Source: Tubulanus polymorphus
Taxonomy: Eukaryota; Nemertea; Palaeonemertea; Tubulaniformes; Tubulanidae
Length of the DNA stretch: 64,000 bases
Direction of reading: 5' to 3'
Assembly: GCF_964204645.1 (NCBI RefSeq)
Contig: NC_134027.1
Location: 6,002,485-6,066,484, forward strand
The position numbers and the translations under genes are program-made. Positions within the stretch are counted from its first letter, which is position 1. Each line of letters begins with the position of its first letter. The notes beneath the pieces are model-generated. The model made no database searches. It was given only the letters and a program-made list of their open reading frames with translations, and was not told the origin of the DNA. Positions 48,827 through 63,100 of this stretch are shown piece after piece.

Positions 48827-50927
48827 AACACCATGGATGGGTGCAGTACATGACATGTTGTAGCTATGCATGAAATTCTTAACAACTCATTAACAACTAT
48901 GTACGTGGAACTTGTTGCGTGTGCACATATGATTTGATGTGTGTTGTATAAAAAAACTGAACACCTTCGAAAATGTTTTATCAGTAAATCATTGAGAGAA
49001 GACATTTCATTCATATGGGCAATCACTGAGTACAAATAGACAGAATCAGTGTCTCAAAAAGGGCTGTTGAAAATATTCAAATATTTGTTGCCAGCTAGGC
49101 TAAAAAAATTTGCACTTGTCAAAGATCCATCATTGTAAAGAAAGTTTTTCCTCTGTTTTCCATGGATTCAGACACATTATAGAATCAGTTTTACTACAAC
49201 AATTTTACCACTTTGTTATTTGTTCCGTACATTCACAAGTTCCATCGATCCGGCTGTCTTGTGTGTACACTGTATGTACATTTGTGTATTCATTGTATTT
49301 GTTGAATTGTGATTATGTACAGTATCCTGACTCTTCCCGATTGAAAACCGCTCTTCCTCAAACCCTGCTGTAAGAAACTATACTATGTTCATGTATACCG
49401 TAATGGTAAAATGCCTACCCAACAAAATTATATATATATTCTGTTGTCTACTCTGAGTACACTTGTGAGAAAGGAGTTTCATTCGGCTAAGAAGCCAATT
49501 TCAGTGGGAGGATGTCTCAAAAGTGATGGTGATTCACAATTTATAGTAAAAAATTTGAGAATAACTTTAGCAATTTATATATCAAATCATTGTTATAATA
49601 CGATGTATGCATTTAAAGATAATGTTTTTACAACCTAGTTATGTAGAATAGACTTATATTTATCTATTTGACTTAAAAATTAGGATTCAAAATCCCGAAT
49701 TTGCAGAGCGATTACTGAATACCGGGTATTTGCCTGTATTGAAGTATAGAAACTATATAATAGAGAATTCAATATTTACTGTAAGTGGAGGTTTATCCAT
49801 CCTTACATTCAGGTTTTCGCGGAATCTCTCATTCTGTTTGAAATATTATCTATTACCGTTTTCCGAGGGTTTCGAATCCAAGATTCAATGACTTGTACAT
49901 GTAGTTTGACAGTTATCCTCTATTTCGTAAGTCTAACACAGTTATATAAACGTGATATATTATACTAAATGTTAATGCCTCGTAAATTTTATAATTCTTA
50001 TTTATCATTCAATGTTTCGAATATGTCCGACACATTAAGTCTCGTCAATTTACAACACTAAATGATTATTACTTTGTTGGTGTCTAGTGAAAATAGTGAA
50101 TTCAAATATAATGCATTTATACCGTAATTAGCAAACATATTTTCAAATATATACTGGTTTTTGCGTTTTCATCTTGTAGTTAACCTCATGTTTTTTTAGA
50201 AATAAAATGATTACGAATTACACAGTAAAATTTCTCGTTGATGAATTCTTTTTTCTCCGAGAGCTCTGTTGATTAGTGGTATTGTGGCCCTAGAAGTTAT
50301 CCTCGATTTTGGTACTAGAGTTGGTTTTCTGTAGATCGTGCCCGACTAAGCAGTATTCAACAAATTTCCATAAAAAACCATTAAAACGACAATTAAGTTT
50401 TTTACGTAGTATTTAACAGCGAAATTTATTAATAAAATTATCACTGAACAGTATACATGCGAGTATGTAAAATTTATGTATAATGAAATATTCTAATTAA
50501 TCTAGATATAAATAACGAGCACATTACAGATACTAAGACTGGCATACGATTAATGGAAAACCTACGCAATATACTTCATAACACCACAAAACATGAGCAG
50601 GAAACTTACTACATCAAATAATTCTAAAATATTTAGATATCTTGTCAGAGATAGCTTGCAGCAACTGCGAAACAACCTTCATTTCCAGTGTAGAGACTAG
50701 AGATAATCATATGTGTAAACGGGACATATATCTTACATTTGGAAGCCCACACTAAATGGAAGAATCTCATATTTTGGATTGGAATTAATATACACTTGAA
50801 GCACTGGTACCATCATTGATGCTAGGGAGACAGATCTTCATGACTAACTCAAAAAACATACATGTATTCAACCTACACATCAAGACAAGTTAGTATCACT
50901 TTTATCAAGTATCAAGTTTACTATCAT
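48827..50927. other. Tail-to-tail spacer: alpha-2/delta 3' UTR and NCKIPSD-like 3' UTR
   Basis: The first part is 3' UTR of the alpha-2/delta gene, probably to the AATAAA at 50201-50206. TTTATT at 50425-50430 would be the minus-strand signal of the NCKIPSD-like gene. The frames at 48634-49035, 49110-49373 and 49411-49638 have no supporting features. Confidence 0.55.
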
Positions 50928-53460
50928 TCAAAAGAATTGTGGAACATCTTTCCAGATTTGTTTGACGATATCTTTATCCATAGAAATTTCAATTATGTCC
51001 TCATTAAACACCTGTAAGAATCCTTTGCGTAGTTCAGTTATTTGATGTTGGTGCTCGGCGTATGATGGCGTTTTCATTATTAGATGCATCAATGATAGGA
51101 ATTCTGTACGAATCTAACGATATAGAGAACAATAATGTATGATTAACATTAATGATCAAATTGCAATTCAACAAACAGTTGAGGATAGATGGCAAAATGA
51201 GAGCATCAAAAAGTAGGTACCTACCAGTTTTCCTGGTGACTGGTTTGATATTTCTCTAGCGATGATGTCTATCAGTACTTTGGCATCATTAGTGTAAATC
51301 AGCTCGGATGTTGCTTGTCCAGAGAAAATGTCGGACAGAAATTTCAGCACGGAATTCGGATTATTCTCTTGGTGTGGATACATTTTTACTGGATCATCTG
51401 AATAAATTTTCATTTTTCAAATAATGGCAAAATTATATCCTCAGAAGATGGAACTTTAGAATACCATTAATTATTTCAATTATCAACTTTCCTCATTTAC
51501 CTCCTCTGTTTGCCAATGAGATGACTTTTCCTGTTAGTTCATTTGGAGCTCCATGTTCCGCAAGTACTTGCATGACAATATTATCACTAGGTTGGTAAAA
51601 ATGTAGATTATACGAGAGTATCATAGGTAGAACAGCATCTACGATGTCTTCATCCACTCCGGACCAGGGTGGATTCTCCATATATGACAAGAGAAATACG
51701 ATGAAAGCGGAATTCAGAAAATCTGAAAAAGTTATAATGAAATTATGGCAGCCGGTGGCAGCTTTCTCCATAGAACCCTGATCACTCGACAATGATTTGA
51801 AATAAAAGATGATGTAAGGACTACCAAAGTCCAATGACAAATGGATGAAGAGAAATCCATTTGCACCACTATATGGAAGTAAAAAGTTGAATATATTACT
51901 CACCATAGTGTTGAATAGGTAACTCTTGTCCTGTTGAAAATATCACAGTTAAGACAACACATGAATAACAGAATTTCTGCAAATCTGTAATATATAGAAT
52001 TACGCCATACAATGTTATACTTGTAGGTTATTCGAGAAAAAAATTAACTAAAGGAACAATAATTGAGGCTATAATAAGCTTACCGGATGTATCAGTCTGT
52101 ATATCTCTGGCTAACTCTAATGGAAGTATTGAATTCAATAAAATATCAATGACTAGAACATCAAGACCACATAAAGCAGCGAACACATTCAATAACACAT
52201 TACGTATAGTTGAACGAGTCTCCTGGAAAGTGCAAATACAAATTAGCTACGAATGAATTGAACACAGCACAGAAATTTCTCGGCCTATGAAACTTACCAT
52301 CTGGTAATAAAGCACCAATGTGTCCACGCACTCATAATTTTCTCTACGGATTAAATGCCTACTGACTGATGCATTGGCCTTGCTCTGTAATAAATCAGCA
52401 TACAAGATTCTCCGCATTACTATGCCAGGTTTATTAAGATGGTTGATGCATTATTTAGTTCACCATCCATCAATTGCGTAACAAACAATCTTTTTATCTT
52501 CTAATTTCTAGGATGATGAAATGTAAAATCTAAGTGGTGACATTGCATCATATTTGATATTATGACAGTTTCAGAGGATGGGTTATTCAAAAGATGATGA
52601 AAAGTAAAATATATGTTGTGACATTCCAGGATATTGTGGAAAGGAGTTCCGGAGGATGGTTTATTCTAATTATGAAATAATCTACGACTTAGAGTTCTTT
52701 ATCCAAATAGCTTATTACCGGGGGTATATAGGCCTATGAAACCAGAGGAAGGAACTGCAATGCAACAATAACCGGTAAGATGATATTGGGTCACTAAAAC
52801 AAATCTTCTATTGAATATATACAATGACTATCTTACTAGAATAGAAAATAGTTCCTCTAGATACTCTAGAATTATTTCTTCATCTTCGTACAATGCCCAA
52901 CTTCTTTGCTGCGAATCGTCTTTACACGCTGCCATTTCAGAAAATATCACCGAAAGTCGTTTAGCATCATGACTATTTTCAACACTAGTGTCATCCTAGA
53001 ATACAAGATACATCATCAAAATAGCAATTTGCTGTTGTTTTCAATTGATGAAATGGCCATTTATTTCAACTTCTTTCATCCTGATCAAGATAAAACTGCA
53101 ATGGAAAATGTCAGAAATCAATTCAATATCGTTAGGCCTACCTACCATTTTGCTTTGCGCAGACTCCAAAATCTCATCAATAACAGGTCCGATTGTTGGA
53201 ATTTCATTTCTAATTTCGGTCAATAATATACTAATTGTGTGTTGACACTTGCTATATCCAACATTAGTCTCTTTTCGTAACAATTCCACCAAGTTCAATC
53301 CTAGAGTTTTCGGCACTGAGGAAGCCATCAATCGACCAGCATGTAATAGAGAATTCTTGCGTTTTACTGGTGAAAGTTCAATGTTGTTCAGTGAACACGA
53401 TATACAGTTGGAAGAATTTTCGGTTCCTGTACTTGTCGATGAACCACCACTCATCGCCAT
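50928..53460 (-). CDS. NCKIPSD: NCKIPSD/SPIN90-like protein without SH3 domain
   Basis: Eight exons, read downward (53460-53146, 52995-52837, 52384-52298, 52222-52084, 51984-51904, 51722-51501, 51397-51225, 51113-50928), give 453 residues. The C-terminal two thirds align well with the SPIN90 leucine-rich/armadillo-like domain: [67 protein letters not shown] and [18 protein letters not shown]. In vertebrates this protein binds Nck, WASP and Arp2/3 and makes Arp2/3 nucleate linear filaments. The model starts directly with a Ser-rich segment ([18 protein letters not shown]), and no SH3 exon is seen upstream. Either the SH3 domain is absent here or a distant first exon is missed. Confidence 0.88.
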
Positions 53461-54309
53461 GATGGTAAATCAATTTCGTTGAAACCTAACAATCAAAAAC
53501 CACACCAATCAAGCATGTTTTCTCCAAGCCTACAATGGTAAAACAAATTGTACTGTTATTTTCAGTATCAGGCCGGGGTTGCCTGTGATTGGTATAGTCA
53601 AAACAAGTGATCAGTTAGTTAGTCAGTGTGTGTAACATTCTGTATTTTAATGATTTTGGACCTGTTGTTAGTGTGTAGAAATCAAAGTATTTACGCTATG
53701 TTCGGATGGATCCACTGTCAGTACCGTAACAATGTTTGTCCAGGTTTTACTACTGTTAAAAAGTCAGAACTTTACACTGACTAATCAAGCTCTAATTACG
53801 TCTCGTCAAACCATTCGATTCAATTCAATTCAATTCCTCGATAGTTGTGAAATTTTCGGAGCCACCCGTATATATTGTTTGAGATGAATATGAAATTGAA
53901 CTTATTATTTATTGAACTTATTATTTATTGCACCGTATATAACATTTATACGTAGGTTGTTAAGACATGCAATGAATCGACAGAACAAAACATTGAAGAA
54001 TGACATAAAACGCCCGTGTTCGATATCATGATGTACCTGAGATCGGCGTTCAATATACTAGATTTGTCTTTTAAGTTTTTGGTACATCATGATGCTTACT
54101 GAACGACCTTGATAATATTGTGGATTATTAATGGCCGCCGTTTGACATATTTTGATCACTCAGCGGATCGACTGGTTTTTACTCTCTACAACCTACTCCT
54201 TGCGGATAACGAATATTTTTGGAAGTTAATCTAAATATTTAGGTATGTCTCCGTTCAATGTTTTATGACTTTCGGTTTACGAGTGTCCGATTAGAACACC
54301 GTGAGGGAT

Positions 54310-54492
54310 TCATTTCAAATTAATTTCTTCCTCGCTCGTCTCGGGCTCGTCGACGTTGGCTCCTCGACCTAACACACTCCACAGAAAAAGGGCACCCATC
54401 ATCACGTCATGCCATAGGCATAACAACAGCAACACTGAAAGTCTCACTACTATGTCTTTTTTACAGCAAAAACTAAACTTACTACTGACCAC
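54310..54492 (-). other. Possible small membrane microprotein or exon
   Basis: The reverse frame contains a leucine-rich hydrophobic stretch (VLLLLCLWHDVMMGALFLW) followed by a highly charged acidic tail ending EINLK. The first in-frame ATG codons are inside the hydrophobic part (54402-54397), so it would need an upstream exon joined at actTTCAG. The pattern of one helix and a charged tail is protein-like, but I know no match. Confidence 0.2.
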
Positions 54493-57400
54493 TGCGATTA
54501 TAGGCCCTTTTTAAGCCCGCCAGGCCCAGGGTCAAGAATCGACCCCAACTCGTTATTATGTTATTTGTATTTTTTACATGCAGACTTGTCCCACCCATCC
54601 TGCATTTTGATAAACTTTTCACATTCGCTGGTTAAAAGATATATTTCCTATATAATTTTTGAATTGAGGCTATGATTTCTGTTTCATATCAAAAAGCAAA
54701 AAACATTAATTATCCTTTCACGCCATCAGGACAGATAGACTACACGCAATAGAAGATATTTTTGGCTTCTGTGTCGTGATAAAGCCCTTTTTCTGATATG
54801 ATATGAAATGTTGTGAAACTTAAATAGGATATTATAAGTTGAGCATAGTAAAACTTAAAAATGCCGGGGTACAAGATGACTGTAAACCATGCCCCTTTTT
54901 GCTGCCCATTTGAAAAATATCCACTTCCAAACTATTTAGTTTGATTACAAGTAGTCTCTGCTCAATGCAGATCTTTTTGGACTGTGAAAATCTGTCGGAC
55001 ATAAAAGATATCCTAGTTTGAAACCAGTAATCAAATTGAAAATTTCTACGATAGTATTCCTCCGTTGCTCGCTTTTAAACCTTCTCATCTTATGTGAAGG
55101 GCGATGATCGCATTGTGGATATTGCGCTTCATCGAGAAAATGAAATAATATTTTTAAGTCAACAGGTCAGAAACGTGATACGAGTCAAACAATTATGCGG
55201 CGAGTTAAACAATTATTTATTCATGTAATCGAAAAATTCAGCTAATCTCGTTAAAGCCGATGTGGCGCGTGATAAGCCCCGTTGTTACTCACCGTAAAAT
55301 CCATCTTGATTATAACCTGAACACGGTCGATTGTACGAAGCCTCGGGCTATATACTATATTAATAATAACACGGTGAAATCCTCGCCAGTCATAATATCA
55401 TTGTTCAAGTCTGGACCGTTTTTGAGCTTGGCATGATTAGTTTCCATGGTAACAGATTATCGGAGATGAATTTGTCGAACGAATGTCGATGATGGTCATG
55501 ATTATCGCATTCCGAGGGGAAACTTTTGGTTAAGTTTTGTGTCGATATTGGTCACGGTTTTCTGTCTTGTTTTATGTATGATTCAATGGCCAGGGGAGCG
55601 TTGCTTTCACTGTAAAGCCAGGCGCAGACTGGTGACTGTCGATCGCCATTTGCTGCTATCGGTAATCGGGATGCAATTTTATAGACCAGAAGAAATTTGT
55701 GATTACGTACTAGCAAGCGATTTTTCTGTTGAGCTTGAAGGATATCGAAGTAAAATATATATCGACTTAAGGATATAAATTTTCCAAATTGAGAGAATTT
55801 TATGTCTGAAGACAAAAAATTTGAAAAAGAGATTTATCCTTAGCACTACTTAATGTTTTTACGAGAGACTGTCTATGCTATGTGAAATTACGTAGGAAAT
55901 GACATACAATGAAATTTTTACAATAGGCCAAAAAGAGGCCAACAAGGGTTAGCCTACACATAGGCCTAAGATATGACAAAAATTGCCATAAGAATTTAGA
56001 ATGGAGTATAACATACGTTTTTACACTTGATATGTTGTGAAATATCCCATGTAGCAGTTGTAGAGAATGTTTATTTTGCCCTAAAGTGAGTGCTACAGAC
56101 AAATCCGTTCCCTATGAGATTTAGTTGCTATTGGTTACTTCACTTGTTTTAACTGTCAGAATTGAAATTCAAATTGGGCTATAAAATGTTCGAGGCTTGT
56201 ATCCAGCAGGTCTTCTCTAGATGCGATGTCTCATTACTGAATTGAATATAAGCTGTTGACACTGTCTGATGTATTGATGTTCAACTTTCTGGATGTCATT
56301 TCCAATGTCATGTTGTTAGGCCTTGGCCTTTCTTTACAGAAATCATTAAAATCTTCAGCAGAATTATCTGGAATTTTGCAAGATGTTGATTTCCCACTAT
56401 TTTCTTCCTTGGCAGATAGATCCAGTTTTCTGATTAAGACGACTTGTTCAAATTTTGACTCTATTGATGCGAAAAGTAAAAAAATGTGTCTATAGATTTT
56501 TATCTAACCTTCCAATTTCCAGGCATCTCAGTCTCCCATACAGATGAAACTCCACATCTTTGACACACATATTCTGAAATCCAGTCAAAACAATACTTGA
56601 GCATTCACGTGAAAGTTTTGAAAAAATGGATGCTTTTTTAATGTTACGTTGTTAGCCTAGTTGAATGTCAGTTACACGTACTTTGTCGGATAAACTACGA
56701 AGATAAAAATGGAAAATTGGAAGAACTGTTTGTTTTGTTGTTTGGTCTACGTGTCATTAGTCAGATTGTTTGTTGCTGTCAACGATACAGTCTGAATGAT
56801 TGATTGAACTTTTCGTTGCAAGGCTCAAGATACTGACTATTCACCTGACTGTAATTACTGCTAATTGTTCGGTGTTTGCGTCTGTGTTTCAGCTGTCAAT
56901 GAGATACTTGTCATATTAGTTGAGAAATGACAACTGGACTTTTCTGTTGATATAAAAGTTCAGTTACCGATCTAAAGGGTCACTTTGGAATGATCTAGCG
57001 ACGCATAAAGTTATTGTGGAATAAAACAGGTTAGTGGCGTGGATATAGATTTCTGCTGAATTTTCAATCTTATGAGACTAAGTTAACAATTTTAAGTTTG
57101 TGATGAAATCAATCTTGGATTCTATCCGGATTTTTATGAATTCGGCTATATTCTAATTAGTTTTCTTATGGCTGATATATGTTTTAGGATTTTCATGCAA
57201 AATGGATGATAGGCCTATACTTTTCAATAATTTTGACTGGTTGTGGGTTTAGTCTAATCATTTCATACATACGGGTGCTTGAGATTATGAAGCTGACTTG
57301 TCTATGCTGATTGTGTTATTTGGTTTGTGATTCACTGTGTATGCATTTAGATAAAAAGAACATCAGGAAAAAATCCAGTTTGTGTTTTTCCAGTACTAGA

Positions 57401-57692
57401 ACTTCTATTTGTCTAAACTTCCTCATCTGGGTTAGTTCTATTCAAATCCCAATTTGTCTAAACTTATTCATCACCCAGATGAGTGCAAATCTCTTTAAAA
57501 ATATGTTGGACAAATGTTTGTTACTCGCAATGTGTGCTTTTTGTACAGTGAGGTTCTGGATCGCTGGATTGAAGACTGATCTGGTAACCGTTTATAACAA
57601 AATTCGTGATTGCAATACATGATTTAATCGAATTCTTCATTCTCGCATGATTGTTCATGCAACATTCTCATTAGCTGTGAGAAAGAAAACCA

Positions 57693-58075
57693 TCATGATT
57701 TGACTAAAATTTGACCTCACAATCTGTAAATACCAACAGGATTATTTTATAACGTAGTTTATGTTATGGATTTGTTTGCCTGGATTGTTCATTCTTCAGA
57801 TGTTCATTCTTCTTTTTGTCAAGGTTGTAAAAGTAGGCGAGAAAGAAAATCTTCATGACTTCGACTACTATTTCGCCTCTAAATATCAGTGGGATTATGT
57901 TATTGTCTGACAAGGTTCATTTTATGGATTTGTTTGTCGTCTCATTCTTATTATGGATTTTAATTCATGATTTGACTACTATTTCACCTCTAGCTATTAA
58001 TACCAATAGGATTATTTCAATGTCTTAAAGTCATAAATGGTTAAAGTGGTTCCTTTTATGGATTTGTTAGTCCGT
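57693..58075 (+). repeat. Degenerate tandem repeat, about three units
   Basis: Three related segments begin near 57693, 57854 and 57968. Each has CATGA(T/C)TT with a GACTA word, an ACC(T)/GCC(T)-CT segment, a GGATTAT word and then TTATGGATTTGTT. Unit length varies between about 110 and 160 bases. Confidence 0.5.
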
Positions 58076-59150
58076 CCGGATTTTACGGATAGGTAGATCT
58101 AATCGTGGGACTCCAAACGAAATGGTAGATTATAGATTTACGGGGTATGATTTATTGGAATGTTGGTGTTTAGAATTCACATATTCTGTTGATCCACTTC
58201 CACGCCTATTATACACTTAAATCTGTAATTCAATTTATTGCTGCTCGAATTACAGAGATTTCCAATATTTCTCAGAATGTGTCACTGAGCTCGGTTTAGT
58301 TGCCTGGGTATTCAGTCAAAATCAAATAGTGAAAATGCATTTTGTGTCGTTGGTAGTTTATGAATATCACGATGAAATATATTTGAATATATAGTTTAAT
58401 ATCATCAATAATTCATCGATTCAAAACGCGTAATCTTAAAATTCGAATTGATTGTCAGGGACTTTTGTCACAGTTGAGTTATCTTACCGCCCTAACCACC
58501 ATTACCGGCACTTCGTCTAATTGATTGTTTCAAACAATAACGTATACAACGGTTGTTCGTAACAACAACAATCCATTACCGATATGTCAGAAGCTGTCAC
58601 TTGTATTCACGGCTATTTAGGTCGACAAGCGTTGCACAAATATCAGCGACTAAATTAGCGGGAATGTTGACTAATTTGATAAAAGCTCACCCGATTTTCA
58701 TATGATGGCATTTGTCGGATGGAACGCAGCGAATGATATGAGTGTTTATCGCTTCGTGGCCGGGCGCTGTTCTCTATTCATGTCGACTGTTTGAGAGTTG
58801 GAACGATGTTTTCCTAGCTACTGTTATTATCGAATCATCATCTTCATCAGCTTGCGGCAGTCTGTGCAACAGATCCGACCTGCTGACGTGAGCGTAAGGA
58901 TGCTGTAGGTATAAAATATATCATAAGTTAATGATTAATGGATAGTTTCAGTGATTTTGCCAGTAGATATTCGTGAACATTCCGATATCCAATTGATTAC
59001 GAAGATATGTTTAGATAATCATCGTGTCGTCCATTCTTTGCTGTTTCTATCATTGCGTTGATTTGTCAGTAGCTGAGCTGAACTGAAGCGCATATACTTA
59101 CACCGTCGATGGCACTTACTCGGGATGTGAATTATATCTTCAGCCATATT

Positions 59151-59280
59151 TTGAGATTAATTACGCCGACGGGATTAAGCTCCATTTATGCCGAAAATCG
59201 ATGAGAAAATCCATAGTTTGAGATTAATTATGTGGATGGGGATTAAGCTTCGTTATAAAGCAGGAAATCAAGGATAAAAT
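59151..59280 (+). repeat. Two-unit tandem duplication of about 66 bp
   Basis: TTGAGATTAATTA and GGGATTAAGC recur about 67 bases apart, with AAATC and GA-rich words after each. Confidence 0.5.
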
Positions 59281-60170
59281 TGGCCTGTATTATGCTTTAT
59301 ATTTTGTCTTGAAAGATGCAAATTTGACAGTAGGTTCTGGGCCTGTAAGCTCGCATAGCTGCAATGGCTGGATCTAATTCTTATCAAGCAACAGCATATG
59401 ATAATTCTTTACTCTTTTTATCGAAGTGCCTTTCCAATTTTTTTCCCAGGAATTTTAATGCAATCTTGCCTGAAGTGTTCTGAGATTCTTGAACATTCAT
59501 TTGAATAGGCACTTACTTATTTTGAATTGGATCTATCGTGTTTTTACCCTATTATGTGGATGTCAGTTGCTTAGCTGAATAAAAGATACTTGTTGCGGTT
59601 TTTAAGTGGAGCTTTGAGATACGATCCATTCATAATGTAAAATTTTTAGTAGCCTATTTCAGTGGATTTATGGTTATCTTTCATTTTTCAATATCTGCGT
59701 ATAGTCGACATGACTTGATGGATTCCAGAATGATTGATTTATTCTCTCGCAAAAGTTGAGTAGGTTTGTTTGTTCTGTAGTCGCTTTTGCGAAAATATCA
59801 TGGTTCGTTTTATGTGGCAGTCTCGCCCATGGTCAGTCGTATGGCGTGTTGACAGAATGGTAGTGGGAACCACTGAACAAGAGAAGCCAATATTGATCTT
59901 ACGTAAACAGTTCTCTTATCAATATTCACTAGATTAAACATTATCGTTATCAGACCTATAACCCCTTTAAACCATTAAGTCCATATGGGTCAACTCCACA
60001 TTATGCTCTTTGAATCAAGTATCCGTAACCCGTAAAACCGGTATTCTGATTTTAGATTTGAAATTCATTTCAGAAATATAGCGCAAACGACGGTCATGGA
60101 ATTTTTATGATTGGTCACGCAAAAACATCGGCAGATCTTCAGAAATAATCGCAGAGAATCAACACCGACT

Positions 60171-63100
60171 ATGGAGCCAATAATGACGAAAATCATTCAG
60201 CAATTACTCGTCTTGTTCGTCTTAATCCATTTCGGATTGAGCGTACAGATTATCGATTCATTCTCGAGGGATATCAATTCGTACATTTCGCAAGGTCGCG
60301 GCGAGGGCGTGGGGCGCCAGTTGGAGCCGGCCTGGCAGTTACCGGACATCGTCACCGATATCGATCGAGTCGTTCAGTATAAATTAGGATTACAAAAACA
60401 TATAGGAAAATATCAGGTTTGTTTTATAATGTTTTGTCAGTATTTATAGGCTCTGATATTTATAGGATTTCAGATTACCCCCGTAGATCTGCTTCAAGCA
60501 TAGACTTAGCTATCAGCAAAGCATTTGCGTACCTCAATTACCTATATTTATCGGTAATTGATGTCTACCATATTTCGTTATATCACTGCTTATTAATGTA
60601 GTTGATGATTATTGTGATAGATGGTCTTTTGTATTTTCTATCCCCCTAGAAGATACTAAGGAACTTAAAACAGATCGCGGTCCCAGAATATCGTACCCTG
60701 GTAGTCTGGAGAGATATTGAACCAGATGAATAAATATTAAGGAATATTTTCCTTGACTGCGATATACAGGCATGCCGGGGTAAACAAGCTGTTGACCTGT
60801 ATGAAATTTTATCAATAGCCTCTCAGATATAATGCCATAGAATGATTACATATGAAAAGTTCTTCAGCTCATGGCAGCTGGATAGAAAATCCTATTGGAT
60901 CCTCGCTGATATACAGCAGATGCAATGTCGAACTAAATACAGATAAATGCACCTGCACCCTTCGCCTCTGACAGCCTCTGATATTGATGACGTTAGAATC
61001 TTCTGGCAAGGATTGGTTCTTATCTGAGCGTTGTCTCTGTATGTGTCCCTAATGCTGCTTTGATGAACACACATGTTTATTCGACACAAGATGAGCTCAA
61101 AGAAAGAGATAGCTGTTCGCTGAGCAATATCTGTTTGATGTTTAGAATTTCAATTTTGTTCTCCTGGCTTATTTAGATTCTCGCCCAGTCCGTGTAATCA
61201 AATAAATGGCTTCAAAAAATGAATCTCTGCCTAGATGATTTAGTTTTTGCAGCTGTTGAAAAAACACATACATATAAAAGTCGCGAAGAATTTTGATAAG
61301 TTTCTTGATATTTCTTGTTAATAGATATAATTGAAAAGAATTTTTCATTTGACTTTTTTCATGTAATGCAGTACTTAATCTTTCAGATTACCGAAATAGA
61401 CAAGCCTGAGCTTCCAAAATGGTTAACCTACAACGCTGAAACAGACTCTCTTGAAGGGATCCCATCGGCCGGTGATCTTGGACGTTACCATATTTCCATC
61501 AGTTCTGAAAAAAATCCGACATCGAAACATTATTTCATCATCACCGTCAAAGAAAGTTCATCGCTGGAAATGCCGTCGCCGCTGAGCCAGGTTCAAACTC
61601 TTAAATATCACTGTCGTAAAGACGATCCTCTCACAATGGCTTCAGTGATTATAGACGCAGACCCAGAAACTCTGTCGCAGTCAGACAAAGTCAGTTTAGC
61701 GAATAAATTTGCGGCGCATTTGAACCTGACGGTTAGCAGTGTGCGTTTGGTTGCGTTAGGAGGCCGGCCAGCCTATGATGCAACCGCTCTCGTCGCCGGT
61801 CCCGGAAACAGTCGGTCCCAGAAATACCCGGGTATTTTGGTATCGTGGCAGATCGGATGCGGGACGGTTGATGCGGATAGTATGTCTATACTGGAGATCG
61901 TCGAATCGTCATCCATCACCGGTAAATTATCGTCGGCGATCGGGTTCCCGATCGTCGGTTGGCATGTAACGAATAACCGGCCGCAGGTGCAGGTTCTAAA
62001 ACGAAGGCGTAAACGACAGGTTTACGCAACGGCCGCCTTGGAGAAGACGCCTCCGACCGATGAGGCGCGGGATATGAATCGAGTCGTACCGTCGCAAGCG
62101 ACCCCGGGACACGATTACATGAAAACTCATCGCGTGAAACCAACCAGACGGTTGTATTCACCGGTACAGACATTAATGATTACACCCAGTAAACCGATCA
62201 TGTTGGTTACTGAAATCATTCCGACTCCGTCGAAGCAAACGTTGATGACTCCTATGGTCGAAATTCCGACCGAGCAAGTATCGGTAAACCCTACTATTAT
62301 GAAAGTCCAACCGACACCGGCGACCCCTACTAAACCGCTACCGAGTACACCTCGAGTTATCGATATCAATCCAACAGATGAGAAGGAAATTCACCCCACA
62401 AAAACTGATATTGATGTAAAGAATACGGATGATATACCCCAGATTTTCCCGGACGTCGATTTGAATTCGGCACCGACTGTCGACAAAGAGATCGGGCGTA
62501 TTACGGCTCATATCGGCCGAGTTTTACATTATAAAATCCCGCATAATGTATTCTATGACGCGGAAGACGGCGATACTCGAAATTTGCGACTGCTCGTTTT
62601 GGAACGCGGCACTAATTTACCGCGTTCGTCGTGGGTGAGATTCAATCAGAAAGAGCAACTGCTCTACGGTCTACCGATGCTCAAAGATGAGGACCGACGA
62701 GTGTACGGGTATTCGCTGGCGGCTGTCGACAGCGGAGGAAAAATCAGACGTATGCAATTCGAGATCGTCGTCAAACGAGCGCGAAAATATTACAAACGAC
62801 CGCCATCACACGAGTTCGTTCTCGTGCTCGCCGAGAGTTACGACAAGTTCATCGCCGACGTCGATAACAGCATATCAATCGTGCAGAAAATCGCGCAGGT
62901 CTACGGCGATAAGAATGCGAGCAGCATCCTGGTGCGCAGCATCAAATCGGGCTCGGTCCATTTCGCTTGGACGAATACAACATTGCGGAAGAATCCGTGT
63001 CCGGCAAAAGCGATTATGGGGCTGATGAACTATATCATACGTGACAACGATACTTTAAATCCGCAACTCGTTGAAATAATGAAACCGTTTAAAATCAAAT

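Larger units (their letters stand above)
53461..60170. other. 6.7-kb non-coding region between NCKIPSD-like and dystroglycan genes
   Basis: Both genes point outward, so this region holds two promoters, including that of dystroglycan. An acceptor TTTCAG at about 60069-60074 shows that dystroglycan has a 5' non-coding exon farther left. GCTGACGTGAGC near 58884 is one possible donor. Degenerate tandem repeats lie at 57693-58075 and 59151-59280. I see no convincing protein gene; one weak small frame is listed at 54310-54492. Confidence 0.5.
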
